Shown here piece after piece: positions 47,469 to 59,734 of a DNA stretch of 64,000 nt. Every line of letters begins with the position of its first letter. Position 1 is the first letter of the stretch. Source of the DNA: Acanthococcus lagerstroemiae (taxonomy: Eukaryota > Arthropoda > Insecta > Hemiptera > Eriococcidae); the NCBI GenBank assembly GCA_031841125.1, contig CM063110.1:11411626-11475625 (forward strand), given 5' to 3'. The translations under genes were made by a program, and so were the position numbers. Under the pieces are notes generated by a model, which worked only from the letters and a program-made list of their open reading frames with translations, was not told where the DNA came from and did no database searches.

Positions 47469-49142
47469 TTCGAAATTACATGATACCCGTTCAATCAGGT
47501 GTCTAGGCAACTTATCCAGACATTCTGTAGATAGACTTGCCTACTCTCACATTTGAAAGGGCGGAAATACGGACCTTGAAAAATTATGAACATTTAGAGC
47601 ACGTCTCAATCAAAAGGCCAACTTTGTTGACCTAAGTTTTGGCTGTAGAGTCGTTCGTTTGAATTTCGGCCAGAATGTTGATTTTTGGGATTCAGTTTGC
47701 TATTTTAAGCCTAGCTCTCGGTCATTTGGTTTAGTTTTCGTAGGAGGAATCAAGCCAAAATTTATTGAGTTCTCGTTTTAGCAGGGTGAGCAGCTCAGAA
47801 ATTTGGGTTATGAGTTTTTCACGCGATAGAAACGTGCTGGAAGCGATTCACATTAGCTGGAATTTTGGGACAAGTTACTGTGCTGTGCGTTATTTTTCAG
47901 TTCGGTTCTGCGCTTCTTCATCTGATCTAAATCCATCATCTCGCATCGCAGACCTTACGAACTGTAACTCTTTAGTTTGTCCAGTACCGGATTACGTAAC
48001 TCCAATTTGAGTTCAGCAGTAGTCCCAGGTATTGTACCTTATTTTTGACTTTATTATCGACCTGTGGTATATAGTGCGTTTTCGTAAGTGCTAGCCTTAA
48101 GTTTTGTATTTACCAGGGGGCCGACATCCCTTTCTAGCTACGTGTATGATCTAGAAAAGGCGCGCAGTAGAAATACCCTTTACTTTCGATCTTGTATTAT
48201 TCAAAATTCTTGATCCAAAAGCAATCGTTTTTATTTTATTTATTTTTGTTTATCTATGCTCTACCCTTTTTAATCGAAATCATGTAAATAGCTCACACGT
48301 GAAGATCACACAGATGCTCAGTACCCTTGTTAAAGCACGTTCGGGGGGGGGGATTCAAAATTTAAGGTTCTGAGAGACCATCGTGATTGGATCGGGACGG
48401 AAGGAATCGTCACGGAATCCGTAATATCCAGAAGCGATCGTTTCGAGGGGCTCAAAAACTCCTCGAGTACTTAGTTCGAGATTGGTAAAGTCCGTATCCT
48501 GATTTATGGCACGAGGCATCTCTGGACTTTTTCTAAATTAGTTTTTCCTTTGGTGGACCTCTTTTCATTCAGGGACATGAAGAGTGGGTTCCCAAGTATT
48601 TACGTCCATCCGGATGGCTCAGGTTTTCAGCATTATTTCACTAGTGAGGTACACTGGGGGCATGGGTCATCGTGGACTCGCCCAGACTTCCGTGGGGCTT
48701 GGTGGTAGTCTGTGCTTAAACACCTTATGGTGATAGTAGGCTAAACGTTCGTCATTACGAGTTATTTGCCTCCTCATCGGTAATCTACTATCGGCAAATT
48801 TCCCACAGGTGAGATCCTTGGGAGAAGCTTATTTTTCCAGGGCTCTTATTCCGAAATTGTGGCGAGACATCTGGCTCTTCGGGAAATTTTGCTACAGAAG
48901 TTTTCACTCTTGCGAATCTTACGAACTTTCAAACGCGTTTTCCTCAAAGCGTAGCTGTTCCGCACCTCAACTTCAAAAACCCAGAACAATTATTTTCCTG
49001 TAAAGTTACTGGGCTGATCAAGGTTTCATTCGAAAAGTAATTTTATCTAGTATAATCCCACTCTTAAATCCGTGCCAACAAGTTGGGCTCTTCCGATATA
49101 AACGTACACAGGATATTGCTAATAGAAGGCTGATGAAATTTT
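47469..49142. other. Intergenic, no gene recognised
   Basis: The sequence is of mixed composition with a 9-G run near 48345. It reads less AT-rich than its neighbours and might be an old retroelement body, but I cannot identify any domain. Confidence 0.4.
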
Positions 49143-49370
49143 GTGCTAACATGGAAAACAATTACAGCAACAACTGAAGAAATTTTGCTAGGAGTAAACG
49201 AAGTGGCCAGAAGACATAGTTCCCTGGGCCCAAGGAGCGAAAGCTCAGGTACAAAATGGTGTGATGATATAACAAGAATTACGGGAATAATGTGGGGAAG
49301 AGTAGCCCAAAACCGAAAAAATGGAAAAAGGTTGGGGAAGACTGTACCTAAAGGGTCTGAGTAGTTCGGT
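49143..49370 (+). pseudogene. RTE-like LINE C-terminal fragment
   Basis: TKWCDDITRITGIMWGRVAQ, then NRKN and KRLG, matches the RTE-type tail (W.DDI..I.G..W.R.AQ.R..W..LGE). It is 5'-truncated and ends in a frameshifted tail. Confidence 0.65.
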
Positions 49371-49699
49371 GTACGAAATATATAATATTTTCTGTTGTAT
49401 GTATTTATCGAACTGTAGAGCTACACAAATAAAAGGCTGATGTTAATTATTATCCCAAAGATTTCAGTTTTTGGAAACCGTATTCAGCATTTGTATTCTA
49501 ATTATCCAACTGAATTTTCAAGAACCCTAACATCTTTGTCTGAACAGCACAAAATGAAGCGATAAACTACAAATGAATCAGAACACTCCGAATGAACGCA
49601 ATTTGACTTGAAGAACAGGTTCGTTTCGCCAGCCCCCCCCCAATTAGATTCTGAAGTCATGCGGAACGCTTCCAAGGGGCGCTAGGGAGGGAAGGCTAG

Positions 49700-50930
49700 C
49701 GTGGGGCCACTCATTTCATGAGTCGGTGGAGTTGCGGGTATAAAATTAGGGATTCGTGGTACAAAATGGTATAAAACAAGCAGGCTCAAAATTTTGATAC
49801 AATTCCAGGTGCCGAACGATTCCATCGGGGCAGGAGGGCTACTTATTTTTCGAATAAGTGGGGAAAAGGGAGGGTACAAAATTCGGGATTGGTGGTACAA
49901 AATGGTACAAAAGGGGTACAAAATTTTGATACCACTCCGGGGGCCGAATGCTTCCATGTGGGGCTAAGGGCCCTTCTTATTTTGCGAATAAGTGGGGAAG
50001 AGGGAGGGTACAAAATTCGGGATTGGTGGTAAAAAAAATGGTACAAAATAGGTACAAAATTTTGATAACACTCAGGGTGCCGAAAGCTTCGATGGGGAGG
50101 GGGAGTAGGTGGGCTAGTTCTTTTGTGTATAAGTGAGGAAGGAGGAGGGTACAAAATTCGGGATTGGTGGTGCAAAATGGTACAAAATAAATACAAAATT
50201 TTGATATCACTGCGGGTGCCGAATGTTTCCATGGGTGACTAGGGGGGCTACTTATTTTGCGTGTAAGTGAGGAAGGGGGAGGGTACAAATTTCGAGATTA
50301 GTAGTACAAAATGGTACAAAAGGGGTACAAAATTTTGGTACCACTCCGGGTGCCAAAAGCTTCCATGGGGGGGGGGGCTAGGTAGGCTAGTTCTTTTGTG
50401 TATAAGTGGGGAAGGAGGAGGGTACAAAATTCGGGATTGGTGGTACAAAATGGTACAAAATAAATAACAAATTTTGATACCATTGCGGGTACCAAATGTT
50501 TCCATGGGGGGCTAGGGGGCTACTTATTTTGCGTATAAGCGAGGAAGGGGGAGGGTACAAAATTCGGGATGGGTGGTACAAAATGGTACAAAATATATAC
50601 AAAATTCTGATACCACTGCGGGTACCGAATGTTTCCATGGGGGACTGGGGGGGCTACTTATTTTGCGTATAAGTGAGGAAGGGGGAGTGTATAAAATTTG
50701 GGATTGGTGGTACAAAATGGAACAAAATAGATACAAATTTCCGTGTCACTTTCGGTGCGATATTCTTAATTGGGGGAGCTACATTTCGCTAGCCCCCTCC
50801 CAAATTTATTTAAAAAAAAAAAAAAATGCGAGTAATGATGTGGGTACAAAATTCGGGATTGGTGGTACAAATTGGTACAAAATAGGTACAAAACTATGAG
50901 AATGAGATAGTTTTTGAGTTCGGAATCTAA
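49700..50930 (+). repeat. Minisatellite, nine units of 133-155 bp, two alternating types
   Basis: GGGTACAAAATTCGGGATTG-type landmarks lie at 49736, 49872, 50005, 50147, 50281, 50420, 50553, 50687 and 50842. Units with CTACTTATTTTGCG (type A, about 133-136 bp) are interspersed with units having GGCTAGTTCTTTTGTG (type B, about 139-142 bp) at 50147 and 50420. The minus strand stays open in several frames (ILYPPP..LIRKISSP-like) because of the repeat, which does not indicate a gene. Confidence 0.93.
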
Positions 50931-51179
50931 TTTGGGGGGGGCTGGCGAAACGGACCTTTGAAGAACAGGCGTCCAGAAGGTCTGGACCCCATTGCATCTT
51001 CGTCAAATAGTAGTTTTTCTCTAGTATTAGGCCCCCCCCCCCATCTAACTCACTTAAGCCAACTCATTTTAGCCCACGATCTAGATGAGCCACGAAGCGG
51101 GTCAGCTAGAGGACATATAAAAAAAGAATCGAAGAGGTACTTAACAGAGTAGGAGGTGTTTGAATAGAGAAAAGATGAA

Positions 51180-51365
51180 TTAATAGGGCATAACTTGAGG
51201 AACCCATAAATAATATCACTGCTGCTAACAGAAAGGGTGAAAGGAAAACATTGGGTAGGTTGGCACGAGGATGTCAAATGTCAGAGTTATTTGAAAATGA
51301 AGAAACTCGCTCAACATAAGGAAAAATGGAGAGCTGCATCAGACCGGTTGTTAGACTTATAACCT
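51180..51365 (+). pseudogene. LINE 3' tail fragment
   Basis: WHEDVKCQSYLKMKKLAQHK followed by EKWRAASDRLLDL and a stop resembles the end of an RTE-like ORF. The 3' flank has a short TCATCATCAT stretch, typical of RTE 3' ends. Confidence 0.5.
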
Positions 51366-51599
51366 CATCATCATATCAACACAGGCCTCATTGGAGGAAT
51401 TGTTTAAGTACATTCCAGCGAGAATCTTTGTCCCTTCAAATGTACGAGTAGGACAACAAGTCTACATACCGTCAGAATGAGTTGCCTACTGAACTGGTTG
51501 AAGGATGTTATGTATTGAAACACCCTATAAATGGCACCCCAAAACAATTTTGTGTTCTGTTTCCCCTCTAAATATAATTTATTTTCATTCTCGGGTCTT

Positions 51600-52920
51600 C
51601 AATTTTAGTACTGTGATTCCTAACTGGCTAGTATTCATTTCGGACTTGTCGGTGACGGTGACCTCAACAAGCAGAAGTAACAGTCGTTCCCGGAATGGCG
51701 GATTTCCAGAAAACGTTCTCGTACCGCCATTGCGGTTTCTCAAGTAATCCGCGCCGGTGTGCGAAGATACGTATAATAATTCGATTATTAGAACGAGACG
51801 TTCCGAAGCGAATTACGAATGAGGGTAAGAAAAGAACCTTTTTTCTCATTTCTCCTCAGTCACTCGCCAGCACCAGTGTGATCAGTAACACTGCAGCAGC
51901 GACAGAGTTTAAAAAAAGACACCGTATACGACGAAAATGGCAATTTTCACGGTAATCCAAATGGGGGCTTAATTTAAGCCAATCAACTGGAGCTATACTT
52001 CGAGACAAATAAAGTCCCTTGTCCGACAATTAGATAAATGACGATTTTCCGTTAGTCGTTGTCTCTGGACAAAGAACAACAGAGAGAGGAAAAGGTGCGT
52101 TTTGCTCGTCTTGCTCGTCTTACACACGTATAATGACCTTTTATCTGTCCACTTTGCTCTTAATTCTCGACGGAATTAACCCCATCCTCGTCGGGGCAGA
52201 CTTTATTTTCCGTTTTTTCCCCTTCATTTTTTTATTTTGTTTTTCGTCTTCGAAAACGTTATCGCCACACCGTGTTCGTATTTCGGTGATTACGATTTGT
52301 GTTTACAAGATACGAGCTCGAGGTCGGGCGTGTTTTCTTTTTTCGTTTATTTTTATTATATAGTCTCTTTCTCTATAAATTCTTTTTTCTTTTCGTTTCA
52401 CCGTTTATAATCGACACTGGCTTTTTCCTTTCTTCGGATTCGTCGGTGGAAATTCCGTGGTAGCTGTGTCGCGTGATGACCCCGCTTTCGATTAATTTTT
52501 TCCTTCTTTTTTTTTTATTTTTTATTTTTTTTCTCGCTTCTTCTCTGCAAATAAGAGAGGAATAATGAGGAAAAAAGGCGTTGCCTTGTGCCCGATTACG
52601 TTCACAAGTCGATGGCGATGCTCGCGGTCCGGCCCGGCCCGCTGGTGCGGGGCAAAATAATTATGCGCGCGACTCGCCCCGCAGCACTCGAAGGGCCCAA
52701 CTTAATTGGAATTTTACTTTGTACTTCGCTTTCTTTCCACTTGTTTCTCGTTGCCCGTGTGATTTGTCGTGTTCGGATAAAGGTTTCCCCAGAGATGGGG
52801 AAGCGGACGAAATTTTAATTCGAAATTGTTCTCTCGGAATGATTTTTGCGAATGAAATAAAGAATGAGAGTGGTTAGGTGCTTCGTCCTTCGAGTGAACG
52901 AAGTACTATTGAAGAGTCAT
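51600..52920. other. CpG-bearing, low-repeat stretch of unknown role
   Basis: This region has no recognised repeat, long T/C-rich tracts (52190-52560) and a GC-rich segment at 52610-52700 (GGTCCGGCCCGGCCCGC). In style it resembles the 5' flank of APCDD1. No reading frame is convincing. It could be a promoter, an untranslated exon or an enhancer. Confidence 0.3.
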
Positions 52921-53454
52921 GAAAACGAAACGATACTGCAGGCCCGATGCCACACTCCTTTTACGACGAGAATTTCACGGTGTTAACCTTCAAAATTTAT
53001 CAAAAAATACTCATCTGCGAGGCGAGCAAAATCTTCCCATTTTTCTGGGGAATTTCAACGAAAAATTTCATTTCTAACGGTCAGAGGGGATTATCCCCCA
53101 AATTTCCACCTTGAAGCTGGCTATGCAATTTCATCTTAGGAGAGCAATAGGCTGCCACTTATTTCATGAAATTTTTATAAATTCTGAGTAATACCGGACG
53201 GATTGTACTCCTAATTCCTTTTAAGTGAAGTAGGTAACAGTTGAAAAAATAAGTGTGAGCGAATGTGAAAGAGATCTTAAAAGCCTCAAAAAGATTCTAA
53301 AAAATCGGAAAAATCTTCAAGAAGTTTTGATCAAGTCCAGAAGTATAATTATAGTGCTTTAGACATGTTTCGAATACCTTCAAGTATTATAACGTGCAGC
53401 ACCCCTGCACTCCACTGGTTGCGCAGCTTCTGGTACATATTCCCGGGCTCTCTA

Positions 53455-54115
53455 TAGATATGTCTGGTGGGACATACGGCGATGCACGCATGCCAAAGTG
53501 ACCCCTAAGACATCGCACCCCGGCCCTGGAAACTACCCATTCGAATACCGGATAACCAGATCAGTGCCCGGAGGAACGCTTTGAGGCCGGCCCGAGCCCC
53601 TATTTCGCTGTTCCGCTTCCGGTGCGCGCTTTTCTACAAGTGCCACCATAGCATCCCCTACTGACCGAGGTTAATGCTCACCCAGCACTAACCTGGAATT
53701 TGGATGCACCATAGCCGGACGCGGCAGGCGTACCGCTTCAGGCGGTGCCAATATGCGGAGGTGCCTCTAAGAAACCCGCTGGGTAAGGCCTACGAAAGCT
53801 CGAGGATCTTCGAAGAGCACATCACGGCGGCTCGACCGAGCGTCAAACATGTTGTTACGGAAGTCGTCCATGATTCTGGAATTTCCACGTGATACACCGT
53901 TGAAGATCTCCCTACCTTGGGAAGGGGAAGCGATTCAGGAGTACTGCATGGCACGCACCTCCAACATGGTACGTAGAATAAGCCTCAATTGGTGGAGCGT
54001 ATGGCGATGTACGCATGCCGAAGTGGCTCCCCAGGCACTACACCCCTGGCCCCAAGAACTACCCTTTCGAGCATCGCATCAGTGACCAGAGGGACGCATT
54101 GAGGCTGGCCCGAGA
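53455..54115 (-). repeat. Two inverted-orientation copies of the GC-rich repeat flanking a GC-rich core
   Basis: Copies at 53455-53610 and 53990-54115 carry the complement of GTTTCCAGGGCCGGGG and GCATGCGTGCATCGCC and are direct repeats of each other. The 380 bp between them is clearly richer in GC than the neighbourhood and unclassified. Confidence 0.6.
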
Positions 54116-54224
54116 GAAGCCTAAAGTATCTTAAAGCAGTCTAAAAACGTCCTACAAAGAGTTGACAGCAAATGTTAAATAGAGGCGAGTCTTCCAGGGT
54201 CTTAAACAAGTCTATGTATGTAGA

Positions 54225-54735
54225 TTTCTCAAAAAGTATCAATCAAGCTTAAGTTGGTTTTAGCGAATTCGAAGAAGATTTGTGTCAAAGTAGTCTCAAA
54301 GAAGTCTGGAAGACAATGAATGTCGTTACAAATCCGCAGAGCGTTTTTAATAAAATCAAAAAATTTATAAGAAAAAAATATCAAAAATACAAAACATTCA
54401 AAACGATTAGTTTCAAGCATAGCTCATTATCAATATGCACTGCAAGATAACACGAGTGAGCGATAGTAGATAAGACTGCCCGCAGTCAATGGCAAAATGA
54501 ATCATCGTACCAACATATGTATGTATATGTTTTATACAATGTACATATGTAGGTACTAGTATTAACGGGCTAGCGAAAAATAGAACTGTACGTGATGACC
54601 TCATTGAGTAATTATACTGTTCGGGTCGTGATTTAACTTGTATAGTTCCAACTCCTTCAACTTGATAAGCTTTTAGCCTTCATCAGCTTCGTGTAAAATT
54701 TTTATTGAATGGTGGAATCGAATGAGCGGTTAGAG
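54225..54735 (-). mobile_element. Penelope-like fragment with degenerate hammerhead-like core, copy 1
   Basis: It is about 75% alike to 59735-60225 over its length. On the minus strand, 54450 to 54400 reads TTGATAATGAGC, a short loop and CTTGAAAC. This resembles the CUGAUGA...GAAA core of the minimal hammerhead ribozymes found in Penelope-like elements. The motif has an extra base pair step and a substituted first base, so it is probably inactive. No reverse transcriptase frame remains. Confidence 0.45.
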
Positions 54736-55215
54736 AAGAGGAAGTTCTACAAAGTCTGGAAGAATCTGGAAGTGTTTTAAATAGTCTAAAAAAGTCCAGA
54801 ACACGTACATACGGATGAGTCTTAAAGAATTTTAAAATCGGTCTGAAATAGTCTTACATAAGTCTAACATACATATATGTATGTAGTGCTAAGCGTATCT
54901 TAGCAAATATAGAAGTCTCAGAGGGTCTCAATAACCTGGAAAATAGTCTTAAGCAAGTCTGCAAGAGTTTAAGAAAATCTTCATGTATCTTGAATAAGCC
55001 TGGAAAATTGTTAAGAATTTATTCTCAATCAAGCATAAAAGAGTCTTAAAAAGTTAGACAAGTCTGAAAGATTCTTGAAATACGCTAAATAGTTTGGAAG
55101 AGTCTGGAATACGTCAGAATGGATCCTGAAAAACTTTGAGTAAGTCCAAAAAATTTTATGCCAGGTGTGAATCTGTAACAGTCTTGGAAGAATCTTAGCG
55201 AATCTGAACGTACAC
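54735..55215 (+). repeat. AGTCT-rich degenerate minisatellite with ATGT words
   Basis: AGTCTGGAA, AGTCTTAAA and AAGTCTG words recur at 14-30 bp spacing. This is the longest block of this family here. TACATACATATATGTATG sits in its middle. Confidence 0.65.
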
Positions 55216-58200
55216 ATACATATTCGCATCAGGACGCAAAGGAGTCGCTCCTAGCGGATTACGTGGAACTAGGACGAGTTATCGAGTATCAAGGAAGAAT
55301 TTCAAAAAAATTTCCATTTCTAACGAAAATGTCCGATTTTATTCTTATGAGAGTTTTACACAGGGCTGACCACGTGACTACCACGAGCTACCACCTTCTC
55401 GTCCATCGTACTAGCGCTTCTTGCGGAGTGTCCTGATGCGAATACATATGTGTTTAGCGCTCACAACCAATTACTGGGATGAATGCAAAAATTGGGTACC
55501 GTCATTAATTTCAATTTTTTTTTTAAAGATTTTTACTTACGGGAGGGGGCTGAGATTTGGTGGGTGGGGTAGATTTCCTCAGGATCTCACTTCTGTCAAA
55601 TGCGGGGATTTCCTGAAGAGCACATTTCTGACACAACATACCTTTCCAAGAATCAGAAGCAAGACCTATGTCGGGGGATTTGTCCCCTAGAGTAACAAAT
55701 GCGTCACATTCGGGGATTCCTCTAAGCTGATGATCTGAGGCTACTTCTGCGATACAAGATACTAGACAGTAGACATCTAGACAACCCAGTTCAAAAATCC
55801 AGTCATTGATATAATGGAATCATGACTCAATTCCATGCACACTGATTTCGAACCAAAATGCAAATTGATGTGCGGATAGTAATATTAAATATCAATTACC
55901 AATAAGATCTAGATAACTGAGTAGTGACCACATATGTATTTACTAACGTTCAGTGTTCAGATAAGCATGTAAGAACAGATACATATGTATGTATATAATA
56001 TGTACGTTTAGCGTAGCGCCCTTCGCAATATTTATAATTAACGATAGCCATCGCTGAGAAACCAATTGGATACCACCGGATGATATAGCAACGAGATGAA
56101 CATATTGGTAATCTATTTATGTATATACATATAGAACAGAACTCTCAATGTTGTAATGCATTTCCAGCGAAATGAACTTCAAGACAAATCCGCAGTGTAT
56201 GATACAAAAATTAAATAAAAAATAAAACGACCAGTTTTGGAGAACAGCTTATCCCCATTTCCGTCCCCCTCTGCTATTTCAAATATGTCATAATGAAATA
56301 CGGACCATCAAATACATATATACATGTAAGTTACAGCACTTAACCATGTTGAAACTGATATTGACGATATCATACATAGGCACGAAGCTCTAATACTGAG
56401 CTCTTCCACTCACCACCAGTCAAAACCAATTGCACCAGACATTAAATGGGGGCGTTTGCCTTTCCTCGGCACCTGCTCCTTACGTGTGGCTGTCTTCTCA
56501 AAAGCTACAACCTCTCACCTGCTTTTTATCCTGTTAACACCTTCATATCTATTTTCTCAAGAATCGAAGATCAAGTTCCCTTTGGAAAAAACTGGCGTTT
56601 ATAGATGCAACTGCTCTATTATAGAGCTGTTTACATAGGACTGACGGGTCATATGTAGCTTTGGCCATCTTATGCACGAGCATGAAACATGAAAGGGTTT
56701 AGCTGAATTCTAAAGCCGAAAAATTTCAGTTTGCTGCTGTAACACCGAAATCGGTATATTTCAGTATACCAACCATTATTTTGACCTATTAATAATTAAA
56801 ACCTCACGCCTTCCCCTCCAATCACACATTCGATCCCTCCCTTCATTTTGAAATTTCACACGAGGCTGGTGAATGTCGACAGATTTGAAAGTTGGAGTTG
56901 GAAAGTGGAAACACACTTAGAGTGAGTCAAATTAATATTCGGACACCAAGGATTTTTTTCACAAGGAATCCGACTTGATCTTACATTTCGTTCAACAGAA
57001 ATCGCGAAAATGTTCCTTTAATTATAACAAGTTGATTTCTGGCACTAGCTGGGTTTCTACATGCAGGGTCACTGCATGCGATGCCACCAAACACTTGCCC
57101 CGTTGCCCAGCGGGACACTCCACCCTAGCTCGAGAAGTACGATTTAATCATGGCCGAGGCAGGAAAGGTCAAGAAGAGCAAGTTAAAATGCAGCCAGCAA
57201 AATCAGACAAAAGAGAGGTAAGTAATAAATAGGCTCGAGAAACTCGATAAGGAAAACCCAAGATAAGACATAGGAGCATAAGACGACAGTGCATGTATGA
57301 ATAATGAAACTATAAAAAGTACAAAGGGTACAAAAGATTTTCTGTAAACTAGAACTTAGCGGCGAGCGGCCAATTGTGAAATTCAGACATTTTATGCAGT
57401 GACTAGGCATGTAATAAAATGCCTAGTCATTTCAGGCAAATTATTGAAGCATTCACTATCGGCCTAGAAAATATTTAAAATGACTACATACATATGTAGG
57501 TATTACATAAAATGACGAACAGGTGTCCAGCGAACTGCATGTATGTATATGGACAATTTAAAATTAAAGTAAAAACATAAAACGAAATGAGAGGTTCACG
57601 AGTCAGAAAAGTAGCTGTGAGTATTAAAAAAATAAAATGGACAATAATTTGAACAGTTCTAATGCAAATACAAGAAAATTGCTAATGACTTTTTTATGGG
57701 AAATTTAATGTACAATCTATTGCAATTTAAAAAAAACAGTAGCTGAAGAGGGCAGGTTTCACGAGAAATTGAAAAATGTGGAAATTTTGATATAATCTGT
57801 ACTAAAATTGATTTCATGAACACCCTGTTGAACCGATTCCGACCATTTTTTCCTGTGGTTACCACAACTGCTCTCTTCTCTGGTACAATTTTTCTGTCTA
57901 TCTCCAGTCCTGAGAAGGAAAAAAAAATTCAAAGATAGAACTGTTCAAAATTTGACCATAACTCAGCCCTTTCAAAGGTAAGCGTATGCAAACATATCTA
58001 CACATTGTCAGGGTAGGTTGTCGGCATATCAGGTGGAAGGGGGGTCGTTGCAAAAGAGACACCCTGTATTGTTGAAGTGGGTTTAGTCCTTTAATCACTT
58101 TATAAAATGACTGGCCTTTTGTGAATAATTTTATAAATTGGCGGTTTTCATACTGCGTATTCGATAATTGACATAATGCCTCTGCATTTTATTGAATGAC

Positions 58201-58346
58201 GGATTTTACAATTTGCCGCTAACCGCTAACACATGTATGTATGTACATGTACATGTACATATTTATTCTCGAAACGTTTCCAGTAGTCTCAATGGGCTTG
58301 TAACTGTATTACATTTTACATAAGAACATGTGTCTGGAAGATTGGA
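55216..58346. other. Intergenic; one speculative exon
   Basis: The region is mostly AT-rich with ACATATGTATGT-type short repeats (55975, 56120, 57490, 58230). A third weak Penelope-like trace lies at 56175-56265. At 57150-57217 an ATG in good context (ATCATGG) starts a basic 22-codon frame ending at a consensus donor GAG|GTAAGT. No partner exon is seen. Confidence 0.3.
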
Positions 58347-58527
58347 AGTTTTTTTCTAATTTCGCTCTCAACTCGAACCCTGGAATCCGCCTTTTCGATT
58401 ACTACCTCAAAGACGTTAGGGAGGTTGTTAGGGCTGTCTCAGCTCTCTACTCTTCTTGCCGAAAATCTAGCGAGTTGTTACATGGGCTAGAACCGCGCAT
58501 CCACTCGGCAAACCAGACCCCAAAACT
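58347..58527 (-). mobile_element. tRNA-derived SINE, copy 4, with internal deletion
   Basis: It belongs to the same family on the minus strand and lacks about 38 bp between the A- and B-box regions. A perfect 12-bp target duplication TGGAAGATTGGA flanks it (58335-58346 and 58528-58539). Confidence 0.9.
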
Positions 58528-59024
58528 TGGAAGATTGGACGTGTTCCAAGATCTAAATTCAGCGTTGTCAGATGCCGAGCGCAAAAAGGAACCCAATTTT
58601 CTTCGGACTAAAAAAGACCAAATCAAGTTTCCTGTCGTAAAAGAACTAAAGTACATAGCGAATTTCAGCTTCTTTTAAGCCAAGGTATCAGCTATCAATG
58701 TTACCGGAAGAGCTATGCAAAAGACACAAAAAAGTCGTTGATTTTTGGCACTATGAGTTTAATTGCGCTGGTAATAGTCGCAGCTGATGTCTGAATACCG
58801 CAGTTTGCAGCCACACAGCTCAAACTTTCATTTGCAGGACAAGGAGTTGAAGTCACCCTGCTGAGTCCTGTATGTGTGATAATGATAATGATATGAAATG
58901 TTGAATCAAATCAAATGAGGGAGAGACAAACTGGCGAATCCATTTTCATTTTATATCAGTCTTTTTTGTTATCTATTTAAGTTAAGTATATTGTACCAGA
59001 GTACTAATGTATGGTCGTATGGTG

Positions 59025-59425
59025 CCCAGACGTGGGCACTAACGGAGGCACAAACCAACAGCCCAGCCAAGACGCAGATAGCTATGGAAAGGTCACTGTC
59101 ACGACTCAGGAATAAGAAGAGTATGTAGGTAAAATTAAAAACATACGATTTAGAAGGGGGGGAAACGGGAACCAGGGACTGTAGTTAAAAAACTAAAATT
59201 CGGTTATGCAGGTCTCATCGTAAGAGAAGGGGAGGAATGATGGTGGAAAAGAACAGTTATGGAGTGGGAACTAAGAGAAAGAAAAGAAGAAAGGGCAGAC
59301 CGAAAGCCAGATGCTGGGAAGGGGAAATATGCCAATAGGGATTGCGTGGGGAACAGATGTAAAGATACGGGACCGTTGGAGAAAGGCGGGGGAGGCCTAC
59401 GCCCGTCAATCGGCACATTGAGTTA
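59025..59425 (+). pseudogene. RTE-like LINE ORF2 C-terminal fragment
   Basis: The recognisable pieces are GAQTWALTEAQ with QIAMERSLSRLRN, then a frameshifted KKLKFGYAGLIVREG, and WRKAGEAYARQSAH followed by a stop. These parallel the Y(G)..TW.LT, AMERS, W.WAGH..R and W...GEAY blocks of RTE-type reverse transcriptases. Several frameshifts make it a pseudogene. Confidence 0.75.
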
Positions 59426-59734
59426 ATATAGACATACTATTGTAAATTCTGTAAGGTACACGAAAAGGCTGTATAAAATAACGACTCCATACACTGTCAC
59501 TAATATTCCCCAAAAAAGGCCAAAATGTCAAAATATTCCCTCACGTGTAAAATATGCTTAAAATATTCAGTAACACAATATGGGTATCAAAATGCAGGAC
59601 TTTTCAAGCTGAATAATTGTACCTACTGTCACATACAATTTTTTCAAATTTTTCCCGCCCATTTCCTCTTTGAATATTGCGAAAAAAACGTGTTCGTTCC
59701 GAATATTAATTTGGATCACTGTTGTACACAGATC

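Noticed and set aside
47765..48010. Ser-rich 81-codon frame
   Set aside because: No domain, no signals, and the surrounding sequence looks like decayed repeat.
49682..50736. Multiple minus-strand frames repeating ILYPPPSSLIRKISSP-like text
   Set aside because: They are produced by the nine-unit minisatellite, appear in all three frames and lack any gene context.
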